The notes below the pieces were generated by a model. The model did not search any database. It was not told where the DNA came from and saw only the letters and a list, made by a program, of their open reading frames with translations. DNA of 64,000 bases, taken from an uncultured Eubacteriales bacterium. GTDB lineage: Bacteria > Bacillota > Clostridia > Oscillospirales > Oscillospiraceae. Where the stretch lies: NCBI GenBank assembly GCA_900545925.1, contig URAZ01000014.1:1-64000 (forward strand). The letters are read 5' to 3'. Shown piece after piece: positions 8,649 through 16,921 of this stretch (position 1 is its first letter; each line of letters begins with the position of its first letter). The position numbers were made by a program, and so were the translations under genes.

Positions 8649-9124
8649 GGATTCTGAATCTCCGTTCCTTTGGAATTTTCTGTGCGGATTCGTTCAATAT
8701 TGCGGTCAAAAGCAGCCACGCAGCGGCGGAAATGCGCCAGATCCTCCTCGCTCAGGCCGTCAATCAGCCGGTCGGCAAATGCCTTTTGCAGCCCGCGCCC
8801 CCGTTCGACGACAGACTCTGCCTTTTCCGTCAGCACGAGTGCCGTCTTGCGCCGGTCGCCTGGGACAGACTGCCGCAGCAAAAAGCCCTCGCTCACGAGC
8901 CGGTCAATATGAAACGACACAATGGCCGGCTTCAGTCCGCGCATCCGGCAGATCGCCCCCGCCGTCTCGCAGCCGGGATTGTTGGCCAGAAACAGCAGAA
9001 TATCCGCCGCCGCAGGCGGCAGGCCGGTTTCTGCGCATAACGGCGAGAGCGCGGCATGATAAGCATCCGCAAAGCGCGCGGCATTGGCAAACATGGCAGA
9101 TGCGGTTAAGAGGGGTTCCGGCAT
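8645..9124 (-). CDS. MarR-family transcriptional regulator
   Basis: 159 residues with a winged helix-turn-helix: the recognition region reads CETAGAICRMRGLKPAIVSF and the wing reads LLRQSVPGDRRKTALVLT, with the DRR motif usual in MarR proteins. Flanking helices form the dimer interface. First gene of a three-gene operon with both exporter halves (four-base overlap with the first). The two palindromes just upstream of its own start are the likely operator, so it probably represses itself and the pump until a ligand binds. Ligand unknown. Confidence 0.88.
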   Translation of the reverse strand: MPEPLLTASAMFANAARFADAYHAALSPLCAETGLPPAAADILLFLANNPGCETAGAICRMRGLKPAIVSFHIDRLVSEGFLLRQSVPGDRRKTALVLTEKAESVVERGRGLQKAFADRLIDGLSEEDLAHFRRCVAAFDRNIERIRTENSKGTEIQNP

Positions 9125-9132
9125 ATTAAGGC

Positions 9133-9192
9133 CTCCAATATCGAACTGTTCAATATTGAACTAAATAATACACAAGAAATGTGAAAAGTCAA
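9133..9192 (-). promoter_or_regulatory. Promoter and tandem palindromic operator of the MarR-exporter operon
   Basis: Minus strand TTGACT (9187-9192), 16 bp, TATTAT (9165-9170). Downstream of the -10 lie a perfect 14-bp palindrome GTTCAATATTGAAC (9148-9161) and a second imperfect copy GTTCGATATTGGAG (9133-9146), one base apart. Their position between the -10 and the RBS fits MarR autorepression. Confidence 0.75.
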
Positions 9193-9282
9193 GGAACGAA
9201 TTGTGAACTTTTTTTAACGGTTGGAGGCGGCGCTCCACACTCACCGCTTTTCGCGCAATGCGCATTTGCAGGCGCTGCACGC

Positions 9283-9317
9283 AAAAACCGGGCCGTCCAC
9301 AAAGTGGGCGGCCCGGT
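9283..9317 (-). terminator. Terminator of the ylxM-ffh-rpsP-khpA operon
   Basis: ACCGGGCCGTCCAC (9287-9300) pairs with GTGGGCGGCCCGGT (9304-9317) over a 3-base loop. On the minus strand the stem is followed by T5. It lies 17 bp past khpA. Confidence 0.85.
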
Positions 9318-9333
9318 GCCTGATTCTATTCGT

Positions 9334-9561
9334 TCAGTCTACGATCTCGACGCTGACCTTCTGGCCGGTGCGCTGGGCAACGGACTTGATGATCGTGCGG
9401 ATCTCTTTGGCAATGCGGCCCTGCCGGCCGATGAGTTTTCCCATATCCTCGGGCGCAACACGAAGTTCAAGCACAGTCGTCTCGCCTTCTACCTCAGTGA
9501 CCGTAACGCTGTCGGGATTGTCAACCAGACTTTTTGCCATATACAGCAAAAGATCCTTCAT
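9334..9561 (-). CDS. khpA: KH-domain RNA-binding protein KhpA
   Basis: 75-residue single KH domain protein. The GxxG loop is in GKLIGRQGRIAKEIRT, followed by a short C-terminal VSVEIVD strand. Homologues (YlqC/KhpA) bind RNA, often as a dimer with KhpB, and influence cell size and division. It follows rpsP by 15 bp in the order usual for Firmicutes, but a strong terminator comes directly after it, so rimM, trmD and rplS, which often follow, are not here. Confidence 0.92.
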   Translation of the reverse strand: MKDLLLYMAKSLVDNPDSVTVTEVEGETTVLELRVAPEDMGKLIGRQGRIAKEIRTIIKSVAQRTGQKVSVEIVD

Positions 9562-9576
9562 GCCAGTACCCCAGAC

Positions 9577-9816
9577 TTACAGGACGTTTGCCTTCTTGAG
9601 AAGACCGCGGACAGTATCGCTGGGCTGTGCACCGTTCTTGATCCACTGCTTGGCCTTGTCGGCGTCGATGGTGATGGCGTTGGCCTCGTTCTTCGGGTCG
9701 TAGGTGCCGATCTCTTCGATGCAGCGGCCGTCGCGCGGGAAGCGGGAATCGGCGACAACGATGCGGTAATACGGCTCCTTCTTGGCGCCCATTCTTCTCA
9801 GTCTGATCTTAACCAT
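9577..9816 (-). CDS. rpsP: 30S ribosomal protein S16
   Basis: 79-residue S16, a 5'-domain 16S rRNA assembly protein. The N-terminus VKIRLRRMGAKKEPYYRIVV and the following ADSRFPRDGRCIEEIGTYDP match the family closely. GGAGGAACAATC precedes the ATG at 9816. It lies 73 bp after ffh and before khpA. Confidence 0.97.
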   Translation of the reverse strand: MVKIRLRRMGAKKEPYYRIVVADSRFPRDGRCIEEIGTYDPKNEANAITIDADKAKQWIKNGAQPSDTVRGLLKKANVL

Positions 9817-9889
9817 GATTGTTCCTCCAAAAATAAATCAAGTTTTCTTATTTCGTAAAGCCAAATCTGTTACGGCTGAAACGATATGC

Positions 9890-11254
9890 TTACATGCCGG
9901 GGAAGCCGCCAAGGCCGCCCATGCCGCCGAACTTGCTCATGCGCTTCATCTTGCGCGAGGCGCCGGGCCCGGAGAACTGCTTCATCATCTGATTCATCAT
10001 GTCAAACTGCTTGAGCAGCTTATTGATGTCCTCGACCTTGACGCCGGAGCCGAGCGCAATACGACGCTTGCGGCTGGAGTTGAGCACGGATGGATTCTCG
10101 CGCTCGTACGGGGTCATGGACTGAATGATGGCGGCCGTGCGGGCCATCGCCTTTTCATCGACCTGCGCGCCCTTGAGCGCTCCGGCGTTCATGCCGGGCA
10201 TCATGGCCGCGATCTCGTCGAGCGATCCCATGTTTTTCAGCTGGGAAAGCTGATCGTAGAAGTCGGAAAGGGTGAATTTATTGCTCTTGAGTTTCTGTTC
10301 AAGTTCGGCAGCCTTCTTTGCATCGAACGCAGCCTCTGCCTTTTCAATCAGCGTGAGCATATCGCCCATGCCGAGAATGCGTGAGGCCATGCGGCCGGGA
10401 TGGAAGGGCTCGATCTGGTCAAGCTTTTCGCCGGTGCCGATGAACTTGATGGGCTTACCGGTCACAGCCTTGATAGAGAGCGCTGCGCCGCCTCTGGCAT
10501 CGCCGTCAAGCTTGGAGAGCATAACGCCGGTGATATCGAGATACTCGTCAAAGGTCTTTGCTGCGCTGACAGCGTCCTGGCCGGTCATTGCGTCAACCAC
10601 GAGCAGAATTTCATCCGGGTTGACCGCGGCCTTGACGGCCTTGAGTTCGTCCATGAGTGTCTCATCGACGTGCAGGCGGCCTGCGGTGTCAAGGAAAACC
10701 ATGTCGTTACCGTGGCGCACGGCATGGGCAATGGCAGCTTTTGCAATGTCCACCGGGTTCGTCTGGCCCATTTCAAAAACAGGAATGCCAAGCTGTCCGC
10801 CGACGACCTGCAGCTGTTTGATGGCTGCGGGCCGGTAAATGTCGCAGGCCGCGAGCAGCGGGTTTTTATTCTGCTTTTTGAACAGACCTGCCAGCTTCGC
10901 GCCGTTGGTCGTCTTGCCTGCGCCCTGCAGGCCGACCAGCATCACGACGGTCGGCGGCTGGGACGCGATCTTGATCTTCTGGTTCTCGCTGCCCATGAGC
11001 GCGGTCAGTTCCTCATTGACGATCTTGACGATCATCTGCGCGGGCGTGAGGCTTTCGAGTACGTCCGCACCAACACAGCGCTCGGTTGTCTTTTTGGTGA
11101 AGTCCTTGACGACCTTGTAGTTGACGTCGGCCTCGAGCAGCGCCAGACGGATCTCGCGCATGGATTCCTTGACGTCGGACTCAGACAGGCGGCCCTTGCC
11201 GCGCAGCTTTTTGAACGCATTCGAGAGTTTTTCAGTTAAGCCTTCAAATGCCAT
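9890..11254 (-). CDS. ffh: Signal recognition particle protein Ffh
   Basis: 454-residue SRP54 GTPase that binds SRP RNA and nascent signal sequences and docks with FtsY. N domain about 1-90; G domain with GLQGAGKTT, DTAGR, TKLD-equivalent SKLDGDARGG and GTGEKLD; C-terminal methionine-rich M domain from about 300, with QFDMMNQMMKQF and a Gly/Met tail GGMGGLGGFPGM. The start is three bases after the ylxM stop. No SRP RNA gene was recognised in the window. Confidence 0.98.
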   Translation of the reverse strand: MAFEGLTEKLSNAFKKLRGKGRLSESDVKESMREIRLALLEADVNYKVVKDFTKKTTERCVGADVLESLTPAQMIVKIVNEELTALMGSENQKIKIASQPPTVVMLVGLQGAGKTTNGAKLAGLFKKQNKNPLLAACDIYRPAAIKQLQVVGGQLGIPVFEMGQTNPVDIAKAAIAHAVRHGNDMVFLDTAGRLHVDETLMDELKAVKAAVNPDEILLVVDAMTGQDAVSAAKTFDEYLDITGVMLSKLDGDARGGAALSIKAVTGKPIKFIGTGEKLDQIEPFHPGRMASRILGMGDMLTLIEKAEAAFDAKKAAELEQKLKSNKFTLSDFYDQLSQLKNMGSLDEIAAMMPGMNAGALKGAQVDEKAMARTAAIIQSMTPYERENPSVLNSSRKRRIALGSGVKVEDINKLLKQFDMMNQMMKQFSGPGASRKMKRMSKFGGMGGLGGFPGM

Positions 11255-11257
11255 GTA

Positions 11258-11602
11258 TTACTCCTTTATCTCCCGCACGGCGCGCAGGATCGCGCCGGCC
11301 TGCGGCGCAGCCTCCGGGACGGACGCAAGCGCCTGCGCATTCTGTGTGATTGTGTCCAGTGCTTTTTGCAGCAGCCGGTCACGCGCGATGCAGCCAAGCG
11401 ATCGCTCATAGCCCTCGAGCAGTTCTTCGGCGCGGGCAAGCGTATCGTGGACGCCCTGCCGGCTGATCCCGGCTGCGGATGCGATCTCGCTGAGAGAATA
11501 ATCCTGATTATAATAGAGGTCAAATAATCCGCGCTGCTTTTCAGTGAGCAGTTCGCCATAATAGTCATACAGCAGCGTCATGGTGAGCGCATCGGACCGC
11601 AT
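11258..11602 (-). CDS. ylxM: YlxM-family HTH protein
   Basis: 114-residue DNA-binding-like protein encoded immediately upstream of ffh in most Firmicutes and thought to modulate SRP expression or assembly. The helix-turn-helix is visible as YSLSEIASAAGISRQGVHDT. GGAGG lies seven bases before the ATG at 11602. First gene of the ffh-rpsP-khpA operon, with its own strong promoter. Confidence 0.92.
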   Translation of the reverse strand: MRSDALTMTLLYDYYGELLTEKQRGLFDLYYNQDYSLSEIASAAGISRQGVHDTLARAEELLEGYERSLGCIARDRLLQKALDTITQNAQALASVPEAAPQAGAILRAVREIKE

Positions 11603-11633
11603 GGCAAGACCTCCAGATCAATCGTTCCGGTAT

Positions 11634-11662
11634 ACTATACAGGATTTTGTCTTGGCTGTCAA
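11634..11662 (-). promoter_or_regulatory. Sigma-A promoter of ylxM-ffh
   Basis: Minus strand TTGACA (11657-11662), 17 bp, TATAGT (11634-11639). The -35 sits in an inverted repeat, GCTGTCAAG (11655-11663) and CTTGACAGC (11672-11680), that could also be an operator. Confidence 0.85.
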
Positions 11663-11680
11663 GTGTTTTTCCTTGACAGC

Positions 11681-11945
11681 ACTTCAAAAAAGTCTGCTTA
11701 AGCGCGATATGCACTTACCCCGCAGGGACAATCATGCTGTCCGCCCGATGGGCAAGCATTCCCGGCAACCCCAGCGAAGCGGTTCGGCGGGAAAGAGGAG
11801 GAAACGGGCGCAGAGGATAAGAGGCTTCGTGCACAGCGCAGAAAATATTTCTCCTTCTCGCGCTCTTTACTTTTTTCCCGCTTCATGTTAACATAATGCT
11901 CATCCCCTTTTACTCTCATTTTCCCCTCGAAAGGAGCCCCAAACC
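11681..11945. other. Intergenic region, no gene seen
   Basis: No convincing coding sequence. Contains a weak inverted repeat GGACA/TGTCC near 11720-11740 and an AT-rich stretch with TTTACT and TAACAT about 17 bp apart (about 11865-11895) that may be the promoter of the glycosidase-like gene. AAAGGAG at about 11928-11934 is its RBS. Confidence 0.3.
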
Positions 11946-14234
11946 ATGAAAAACAAGCTGAATCAGATCGCCGCATCGATACTGACGCTGGCGCTGCTGG
12001 CCGTGCCGGTTCTGGCTGCGGCAGAGTCTGTCGGGAGCAATTCTCTGAATGTGGCAGACGGAACCGTCTATACATACAGCACCCAGGCTGTCACCTCCGA
12101 TTCCGGCAAGCAGACCAATCTGCACGAGAACATCTTTACCTATAAAAAAGAGGCGCAGGTGCGTCCCGTCGTCGCCTTCGGCACGACGCTCTATGGCACC
12201 AGCCCCATGAACAAGACCATCAAGACACTTGAGGAACAGGGCTACAGCATGGTCGCGGGAATCAACGGCTCGTTCTTCGACCGCTCGACCGGCATCCCCT
12301 ACGGCATCGTCATTACAAACAGCATTCTGCGTTCCGGCGGCTCGGCCAATGCGGTCGGCTTTCTGTCCGATGGCTCCGCGCTCATCGGCGACCCGACCGT
12401 CGCCGTCACGCTGGACTACGGCGCGGATACACCGCTGGTGCTCAACTATAATAAGGCCATGACGGTGCAGAACGGCGTGCTCCTGTATTCGCAGGACTAC
12501 GACACCCGCACCAAGAATACCATCGATGGTTATCACGTCATCGTCCGCCCGGTCGGTTCCCGCGCGGCAGAACTGCGTCTCGGGCAGTCGCTGACCGTTG
12601 AGGTCATCGGCATGGTGGAGGATACAAAGTCCTGTTCCATCCCGGAGGACGGCTTCCTGCTTGCCATTGCAAACGACACCGCCTATAAAAGCGCACTTGC
12701 CGCGCTCAAGGGCATGGTCATGGGCCAGCAGATGACCATACAGGTTACATGCGCCTCCGGCTGGGAGAATGTGACCTCCGCCTGCGGCGGCGGCGACATG
12801 CTCGTTGAAAACGGGCAGGTCTGCACGGACTTTACGCTCGATTCCGCAAAGAAAATGGCCGCCCGCACGGCCATCGGCGTCACAAACGACGGCTCGCTCA
12901 TTCTGTATACCTGCGACGAGGCAGGCAATTCCGACGGACTGACGCTTGCGCAGCTTGCCGAGCGGATGCTTGCGCTCGGCTGCCGGACAGCGCTGAACCT
13001 CGACGGCGGCGGCTCGACCGCCGCAGGCGTCACCTACCCCGGCTACGCCTCCGGTGCGACGGCGAACGTGCCGTCTGACGGCAAACTGCGCGAATGCGCG
13101 AACTTCATCTTCCTCGTTCGTCAGAAGCAGGACGCGGGCACGGCCTCGAAGCTGTATCTGTATCCCTTCGGCGGCTACGCACTGCCTGGCGCAAAGATCG
13201 GTCTGACCGTCAAGGCTGCTGACAGCAGCTACATGGCAGCTGCCGTTCCGACAAACGTGACCTTCGGCGGCACAAACGTCACGCAGACCTCTGGCAGCAC
13301 CGTGACGGTCGAGCCCGGCGCACGCGGCGCAGCGACTGTCACCGCAACGGCAGGCAGCCTGCGCGCAAACGCGACATTTACAATCCCCACCGCACCAACC
13401 TCCATCACCATCAAGCACGAAGGCAAGAACACGCCGCTGACGGCGCTGCATGTGGCGGGCGGCAGCAAGACAGACCTGACGGCAACGGCATGGTACTACG
13501 GCAATCAGGTCTATTCCGCCGATGAAAGCTTTAGTTGGGCCGTGACGGGCGGAATTGGAGAGATCGACGAAAGTGGTGTCTTCGCCGCTGCCAAGACCGG
13601 TTCGGACCTGAACGGCACGATCACCGTCTCCTATGGGGAAACGTCGTTTGCCCTCAAGGTCACGGTCGGCTCTTCGCAGCCGTTTGCCGACACAAAAGGC
13701 CACTGGGCCGAAAGCTACATCACGGACCTCTATTATGCAGGCACGCTACAGGGCTCCACAAAGGACGGCAAACTCTATTACCGCCCCGATGCCAGCATGA
13801 CGCGGCAGGAGTTCATCGTCGCCATGATGCGCTATCTCGGCACGGATCTGAGCGCGTATCAGACCGTTTCGCTCCCGTTCTCCGACAGCAGTTCGATCGC
13901 AGACTGGGCAAAATCCGCAATGCAGGCTGCCTATTCGCTCGGCTATCTCACGGGTTCCAAAACAAACGGCCAGCTTCTGGCTAAGCCCGGCGCGACAATT
14001 TCACGTCAGGAGGCCATGACGATCCTCTCGCGCACAAAGGACTTCCCCGAAGCTGATCTTAACACGCTTTCCGCTTTCTCCGACAGCGGAAAGATTGCTG
14101 ACTGGGCAAAAACTGCACTTGCGCAGATGGCGCAGCAGAAGATCATCAGCGGCTCAAAGGGCAAGCTGAACCCCACCGGCAAGGTCACGCGCGCGGAGGT
14201 CGCAAAAATGCTCTATATGCTCTCGGAACTGTAA
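11946..14234 (+). CDS. Secreted NAGPA-type phosphodiester glycosidase with three SLH domains
   Basis: 762 residues. A signal peptide (about 1-26, ending VLAAA) is followed by a phosphodiester glycosidase domain of the NAGPA/DUF2233 family (about 80-390), recognised by GINGSFFDRSTGIPYG, ARTAIGVTNDG and the active-site block ALNLDGGGSTA. A Thr/Ala-rich region with Ig-like strands (about 400-575) links to three SLH repeats (about 578-762), which bind pyruvylated wall polymer. Family members cleave GlcNAc-1-phosphodiester-type bonds; several act on wall polymers. Transcribed alone between two terminators. Activity on teichoic-acid-like linkages would fit the envelope cluster at 27-40 kb but is inference. 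Confidence 0.85.
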   Translation: MKNKLNQIAASILTLALLAVPVLAAAESVGSNSLNVADGTVYTYSTQAVTSDSGKQTNLHENIFTYKKEAQVRPVVAFGTTLYGTSPMNKTIKTLEEQGYSMVAGINGSFFDRSTGIPYGIVITNSILRSGGSANAVGFLSDGSALIGDPTVAVTLDYGADTPLVLNYNKAMTVQNGVLLYSQDYDTRTKNTIDGYHVIVRPVGSRAAELRLGQSLTVEVIGMVEDTKSCSIPEDGFLLAIANDTAYKSALAALKGMVMGQQMTIQVTCASGWENVTSACGGGDMLVENGQVCTDFTLDSAKKMAARTAIGVTNDGSLILYTCDEAGNSDGLTLAQLAERMLALGCRTALNLDGGGSTAAGVTYPGYASGATANVPSDGKLRECANFIFLVRQKQDAGTASKLYLYPFGGYALPGAKIGLTVKAADSSYMAAAVPTNVTFGGTNVTQTSGSTVTVEPGARGAATVTATAGSLRANATFTIPTAPTSITIKHEGKNTPLTALHVAGGSKTDLTATAWYYGNQVYSADESFSWAVTGGIGEIDESGVFAAAKTGSDLNGTITVSYGETSFALKVTVGSSQPFADTKGHWAESYITDLYYAGTLQGSTKDGKLYYRPDASMTRQEFIVAMMRYLGTDLSAYQTVSLPFSDSSSIADWAKSAMQAAYSLGYLTGSKTNGQLLAKPGATISRQEAMTILSRTKDFPEADLNTLSAFSDSGKIADWAKTALAQMAQQKIISGSKGKLNPTGKVTRAEVAKMLYMLSEL

Positions 14235-14249
14235 GGCCGGGAATTTGAT

Positions 14250-14296
14250 GCAGGCGTTCTGTGTATATACAGGACGCTTGCATATTTATTTTTGTG
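14250..14296 (+). terminator. Terminator after the SLH glycosidase gene
   Basis: GCAGGCGTTCTGT and ACAGGACGCTTGC form a stem with G-U pairs over GTATAT, followed by ATATTTATTTTTG. Confidence 0.65.
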
Positions 14297-14387
14297 CATG
14301 CGCACGCTTTTTTGCGAAATTGTGCAATCTGCCGCTTTTAAGGACACACATCCCAATAGAGTTGTATGGTTTTTTATTCATTTTTCC

Positions 14388-14415
14388 TTGACATTATGCG
14401 CTTTGCGTGTATAAT
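14388..14415 (+). promoter_or_regulatory. Promoter of amino-acid importer 1
   Basis: TTGACA (14388-14393), 16 bp, TATAAT (14410-14415), 56 bp before the binding-protein gene. Confidence 0.85.
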
Positions 14416-14471
14416 TATGAGCATACAAAATAACACAGACGACGCACAGCGCGTCACAGGAGGAACTGAAT

Positions 14472-15242
14472 ATGAAAAAGTATCTTGCACTGCTGCTTGC
14501 AGCCATTATGGCGCTGAGCCTTGCGGCCTGCGCTTCCACCTCTAAGACCGAAGAGACCGCCTCCGCCAAGCTGACCATGGCGACTGAGGCCACCTTCCCG
14601 CCGTATGAATACTATGACGGCGACGCCATCGTCGGCATCGACGTGGAAGTCGCGCAGGCCATCGCCGAAAAGCTTGGCATGGAACTGGACGTCACCGACA
14701 TCGCGTTCGACTCCATCATCCCCGGCATCCAGACCGGCAAGTATGACATGGGCATGGCCGGTATGACCGTAACGGACGAGCGCAAAGAACAGGTCAACTT
14801 CTCCGATTCCTACGCCACAGGCGTGCAGGTCGTCATCGTCAAGGACGACAGTCCCATCACCTCGGTCGATGATCTGTTCGCGGACGGCGCCAGCACTGTC
14901 GTCGGCACGCAGGCAGGCACCACGGGCTTTATCTATGCCACGTCCGACATTGAAGACGCCGGTCTTGGCACCGTCAAGTCCTTCGGCAAGACGACCGACG
15001 CCGTCGAAGCCCTGAAGAACGGGCAGGTTGACTGCGTCATTCTCGACAATGAGCCTGCGAAGGCGCTGGTCGCGGCCAACGAAGGCCTGCACATCCTCGA
15101 CACCGAATATGCCGTTGAGGATTATGCCATTGCCATCGCCAAGGAAAACACCGACCTGCTGGAGAAGGTCAACAAGGCGCTGTCCGAATTGACCGCCGAC
15201 GGCACGCTGCAGTCCATCGTTGACAAGTACATCGGCAAATAA
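14472..15242 (+). CDS. Polar amino-acid ABC importer 1, binding lipoprotein
   Basis: 256-residue family 3 solute-binding protein. The lipobox SLAAC puts the lipidated Cys at about residue 21. The fold signatures are present: TFPPYEYYDGDAIVGIDVE, GMTVTDERKEQVNFS with the Arg that clamps the ligand carboxylate in this family, and VGTQAGTTG. Perfect GGAGG RBS. It is followed by permease and ATPase genes, together a complete importer at the membrane. Likely substrate is a polar amino acid or cystine-type compound; which one cannot be told. Confidence 0.92.
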   Translation: MKKYLALLLAAIMALSLAACASTSKTEETASAKLTMATEATFPPYEYYDGDAIVGIDVEVAQAIAEKLGMELDVTDIAFDSIIPGIQTGKYDMGMAGMTVTDERKEQVNFSDSYATGVQVVIVKDDSPITSVDDLFADGASTVVGTQAGTTGFIYATSDIEDAGLGTVKSFGKTTDAVEALKNGQVDCVILDNEPAKALVAANEGLHILDTEYAVEDYAIAIAKENTDLLEKVNKALSELTADGTLQSIVDKYIGK

Positions 15243-15265
15243 AAATTCAATCTGTATCTTCGCAA

Positions 15266-15290
15266 CGGGACGGAGCGATGCTCCGCCCCG
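15266..15290 (+). other. Intercistronic hairpin, importer 1
   Basis: CGGGACGGAGC (15266-15276) pairs with GCTCCGCCCCG (15280-15290) over GAT with one mismatch and no T-run. Its place between the binding-protein and permease genes suggests 3'-end protection of the upstream message. Confidence 0.5.
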
Positions 15291-15337
15291 CTGCTTCGTG
15301 CCATACGACTTTATAGAAAAGAGGGAGCGCTTCGCCC

Positions 15338-16078
15338 ATGACAGAATGGTTTCGGACATGGATTGCAAAGGTCGCCAAGGACTTTGTCACCTGCTTCATC
15401 ACCAAAGATCGCTGGAAATATATCGTAAAGGGTCTGGGCAATACGCTCCAGATCGCGCTGGCCGCCGTGCTGCTCGGTATCCTGATCGGCACGATCGTCG
15501 CCATTATCCGCTCGACGCACGACAAGACGCATGAAACCATGCGTCCCGGCCCCGGCCGGACGCTTCTGAACATCGCAAACTGGCTCTGCAAAGTCTATCT
15601 GACCGTCATCCGCGGTACACCTGCAATGATCCAGATTCTCATCATGTTCTTCGTCGTCTTCTCCACCGCGCGCAACGGTACACCCGTCGCCATGCTGACA
15701 TTCGGCATCAACTCCGGCGCTTACGTCGCCGAGATCATCCGCGGCGGCATCATGGCTGTCGATGAAGGACAGAATGAGGCAGGCCGGTCGCTCGGCCTCA
15801 ACTTTGCGCAGACGATGCTCTATATCATCATCCCGCAGGCGCTCAAAAACGTGCTGCCCGCGCTGGCGAATGAGTTTATCGTGCTGCTGAAGGAAACGTC
15901 TGTCGCCTGCTATGTGGCCGTCAACGATCTGACCAAGGGCGGCGAGATCATCCGTTCGCAGACCTACATTCAGGCTATGCCGCTGTTGATCGTCGCGGCT
16001 CTGTACCTCATCATGGTTGTGTTCTTCTCGCATCTGGTAAGCAAGCTGGAAAGGAGGCTGCGCAGCAGTGACCACTGA
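15338..16078 (+). CDS. Polar amino-acid ABC importer 1, permease
   Basis: 246-residue HisM/GlnP-type permease with about five membrane helices. The coupling helix (EAA motif) reads EIIRGGIMAVDEGQNEAGRS. A hydrophilic stretch near residues 60-80 (THDKTHETMRPGPGR) is longer than in the smallest homologues. RBS GAGGGAG before ATG 15338. Its 3' end overlaps the ATPase gene by 11 bases. A homodimer is expected because no second permease gene is present. Confidence 0.93.
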   Translation: MTEWFRTWIAKVAKDFVTCFITKDRWKYIVKGLGNTLQIALAAVLLGILIGTIVAIIRSTHDKTHETMRPGPGRTLLNIANWLCKVYLTVIRGTPAMIQILIMFFVVFSTARNGTPVAMLTFGINSGAYVAEIIRGGIMAVDEGQNEAGRSLGLNFAQTMLYIIIPQALKNVLPALANEFIVLLKETSVACYVAVNDLTKGGEIIRSQTYIQAMPLLIVAALYLIMVVFFSHLVSKLERRLRSSDH

Positions 16079-16814
16079 CGTTCTGATTCAGGTCCATGAC
16101 CTGAAAAAGCATTTTACCGGCGCGTCCGCCATCAAGGCGCTCGACGGCGTTTCGGTCGATATCAAGCGGGGCGAGGTTGTCGTCGTAATCGGCCCGTCCG
16201 GCTCTGGTAAGTCCACATTTCTGCGATGCCTCAATCTGCTGGAGGTCCCGACGGGTGGGCAGATTTTGTTCAATGGCGTCGATATCACTGACAAAAGCTG
16301 CAACATCAACCTCCACCGGCAGAAGATGGGCATGGTGTTCCAGCATTTCAATCTTTTCCCGCACATGACCATCCTGCGAAACATGACTCTCGCGCCCGTG
16401 AAACTCCTGCATAAATCGCAGGAGGCGGCGGACGCGCAGGCGCTGAAGCTTTTGCAGCGCGTCGGCCTCGGCGACCGAGGAAATGCGTACCCCGCGCAGC
16501 TGTCCGGCGGACAGAAGCAGCGCGTGGCCATTGTCCGCGCGCTTATGATGGAGCCGGAGGTCATGCTCTTCGATGAGCCGACAAGCGCGCTCGACCCGGA
16601 GATGGTCGGAGAGGTTCTGGAGGTCATGAAGGAGTTGGCGCACGACGGCATGACAATGGTCGTCGTCACGCACGAGATGGGCTTTGCCCGTGAGGTCGGC
16701 AGCCGCGTGCTGTTCATGGCCGCCGGTAAACTCGTCGAGCAGGGAACCCCTGAGCAGATCTTTGAGCACCCGCAAAATCCGCGCTTGCAGGATTTTCTGG
16801 GGAAGGTTCTGTAA
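16068..16814 (+). CDS. Polar amino-acid ABC importer 1, ATPase
   Basis: 248-residue GlnQ/HisP-type ATPase. Walker A GPSGSGKST, Q loop VFQHFNLFPHMT, signature LSGGQKQR, Walker B VMLFDEPTSALD, H loop THEMGFAR. The start is a GTG at 16068 with AAAGGAGG upstream, inside the end of the permease gene, so translation is coupled. Last gene of the operon, ahead of a strong terminator. Confidence 0.95.
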   Translation: MTTDVLIQVHDLKKHFTGASAIKALDGVSVDIKRGEVVVVIGPSGSGKSTFLRCLNLLEVPTGGQILFNGVDITDKSCNINLHRQKMGMVFQHFNLFPHMTILRNMTLAPVKLLHKSQEAADAQALKLLQRVGLGDRGNAYPAQLSGGQKQRVAIVRALMMEPEVMLFDEPTSALDPEMVGEVLEVMKELAHDGMTMVVVTHEMGFAREVGSRVLFMAAGKLVEQGTPEQIFEHPQNPRLQDFLGKVL

Positions 16815-16819
16815 AAAGT

Positions 16820-16855
16820 CCGGCCCGCTGCAAAGAACGCAGCGGGCCGGTTTTG
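16820..16855 (+). terminator. Terminator of importer 1 operon
   Basis: CCGGCCCGCTGC (16820-16831) and GCAGCGGGCCGG (16839-16850), perfect 12-bp stem, then TTTTG. Confidence 0.92.
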
Positions 16856-16921
16856 TATGAAACACGGGCGCGGGAGCGCCCCAAGGCATCCCCGGAGGAA
16901 GGCTTCGATGTGCGCACGCGT

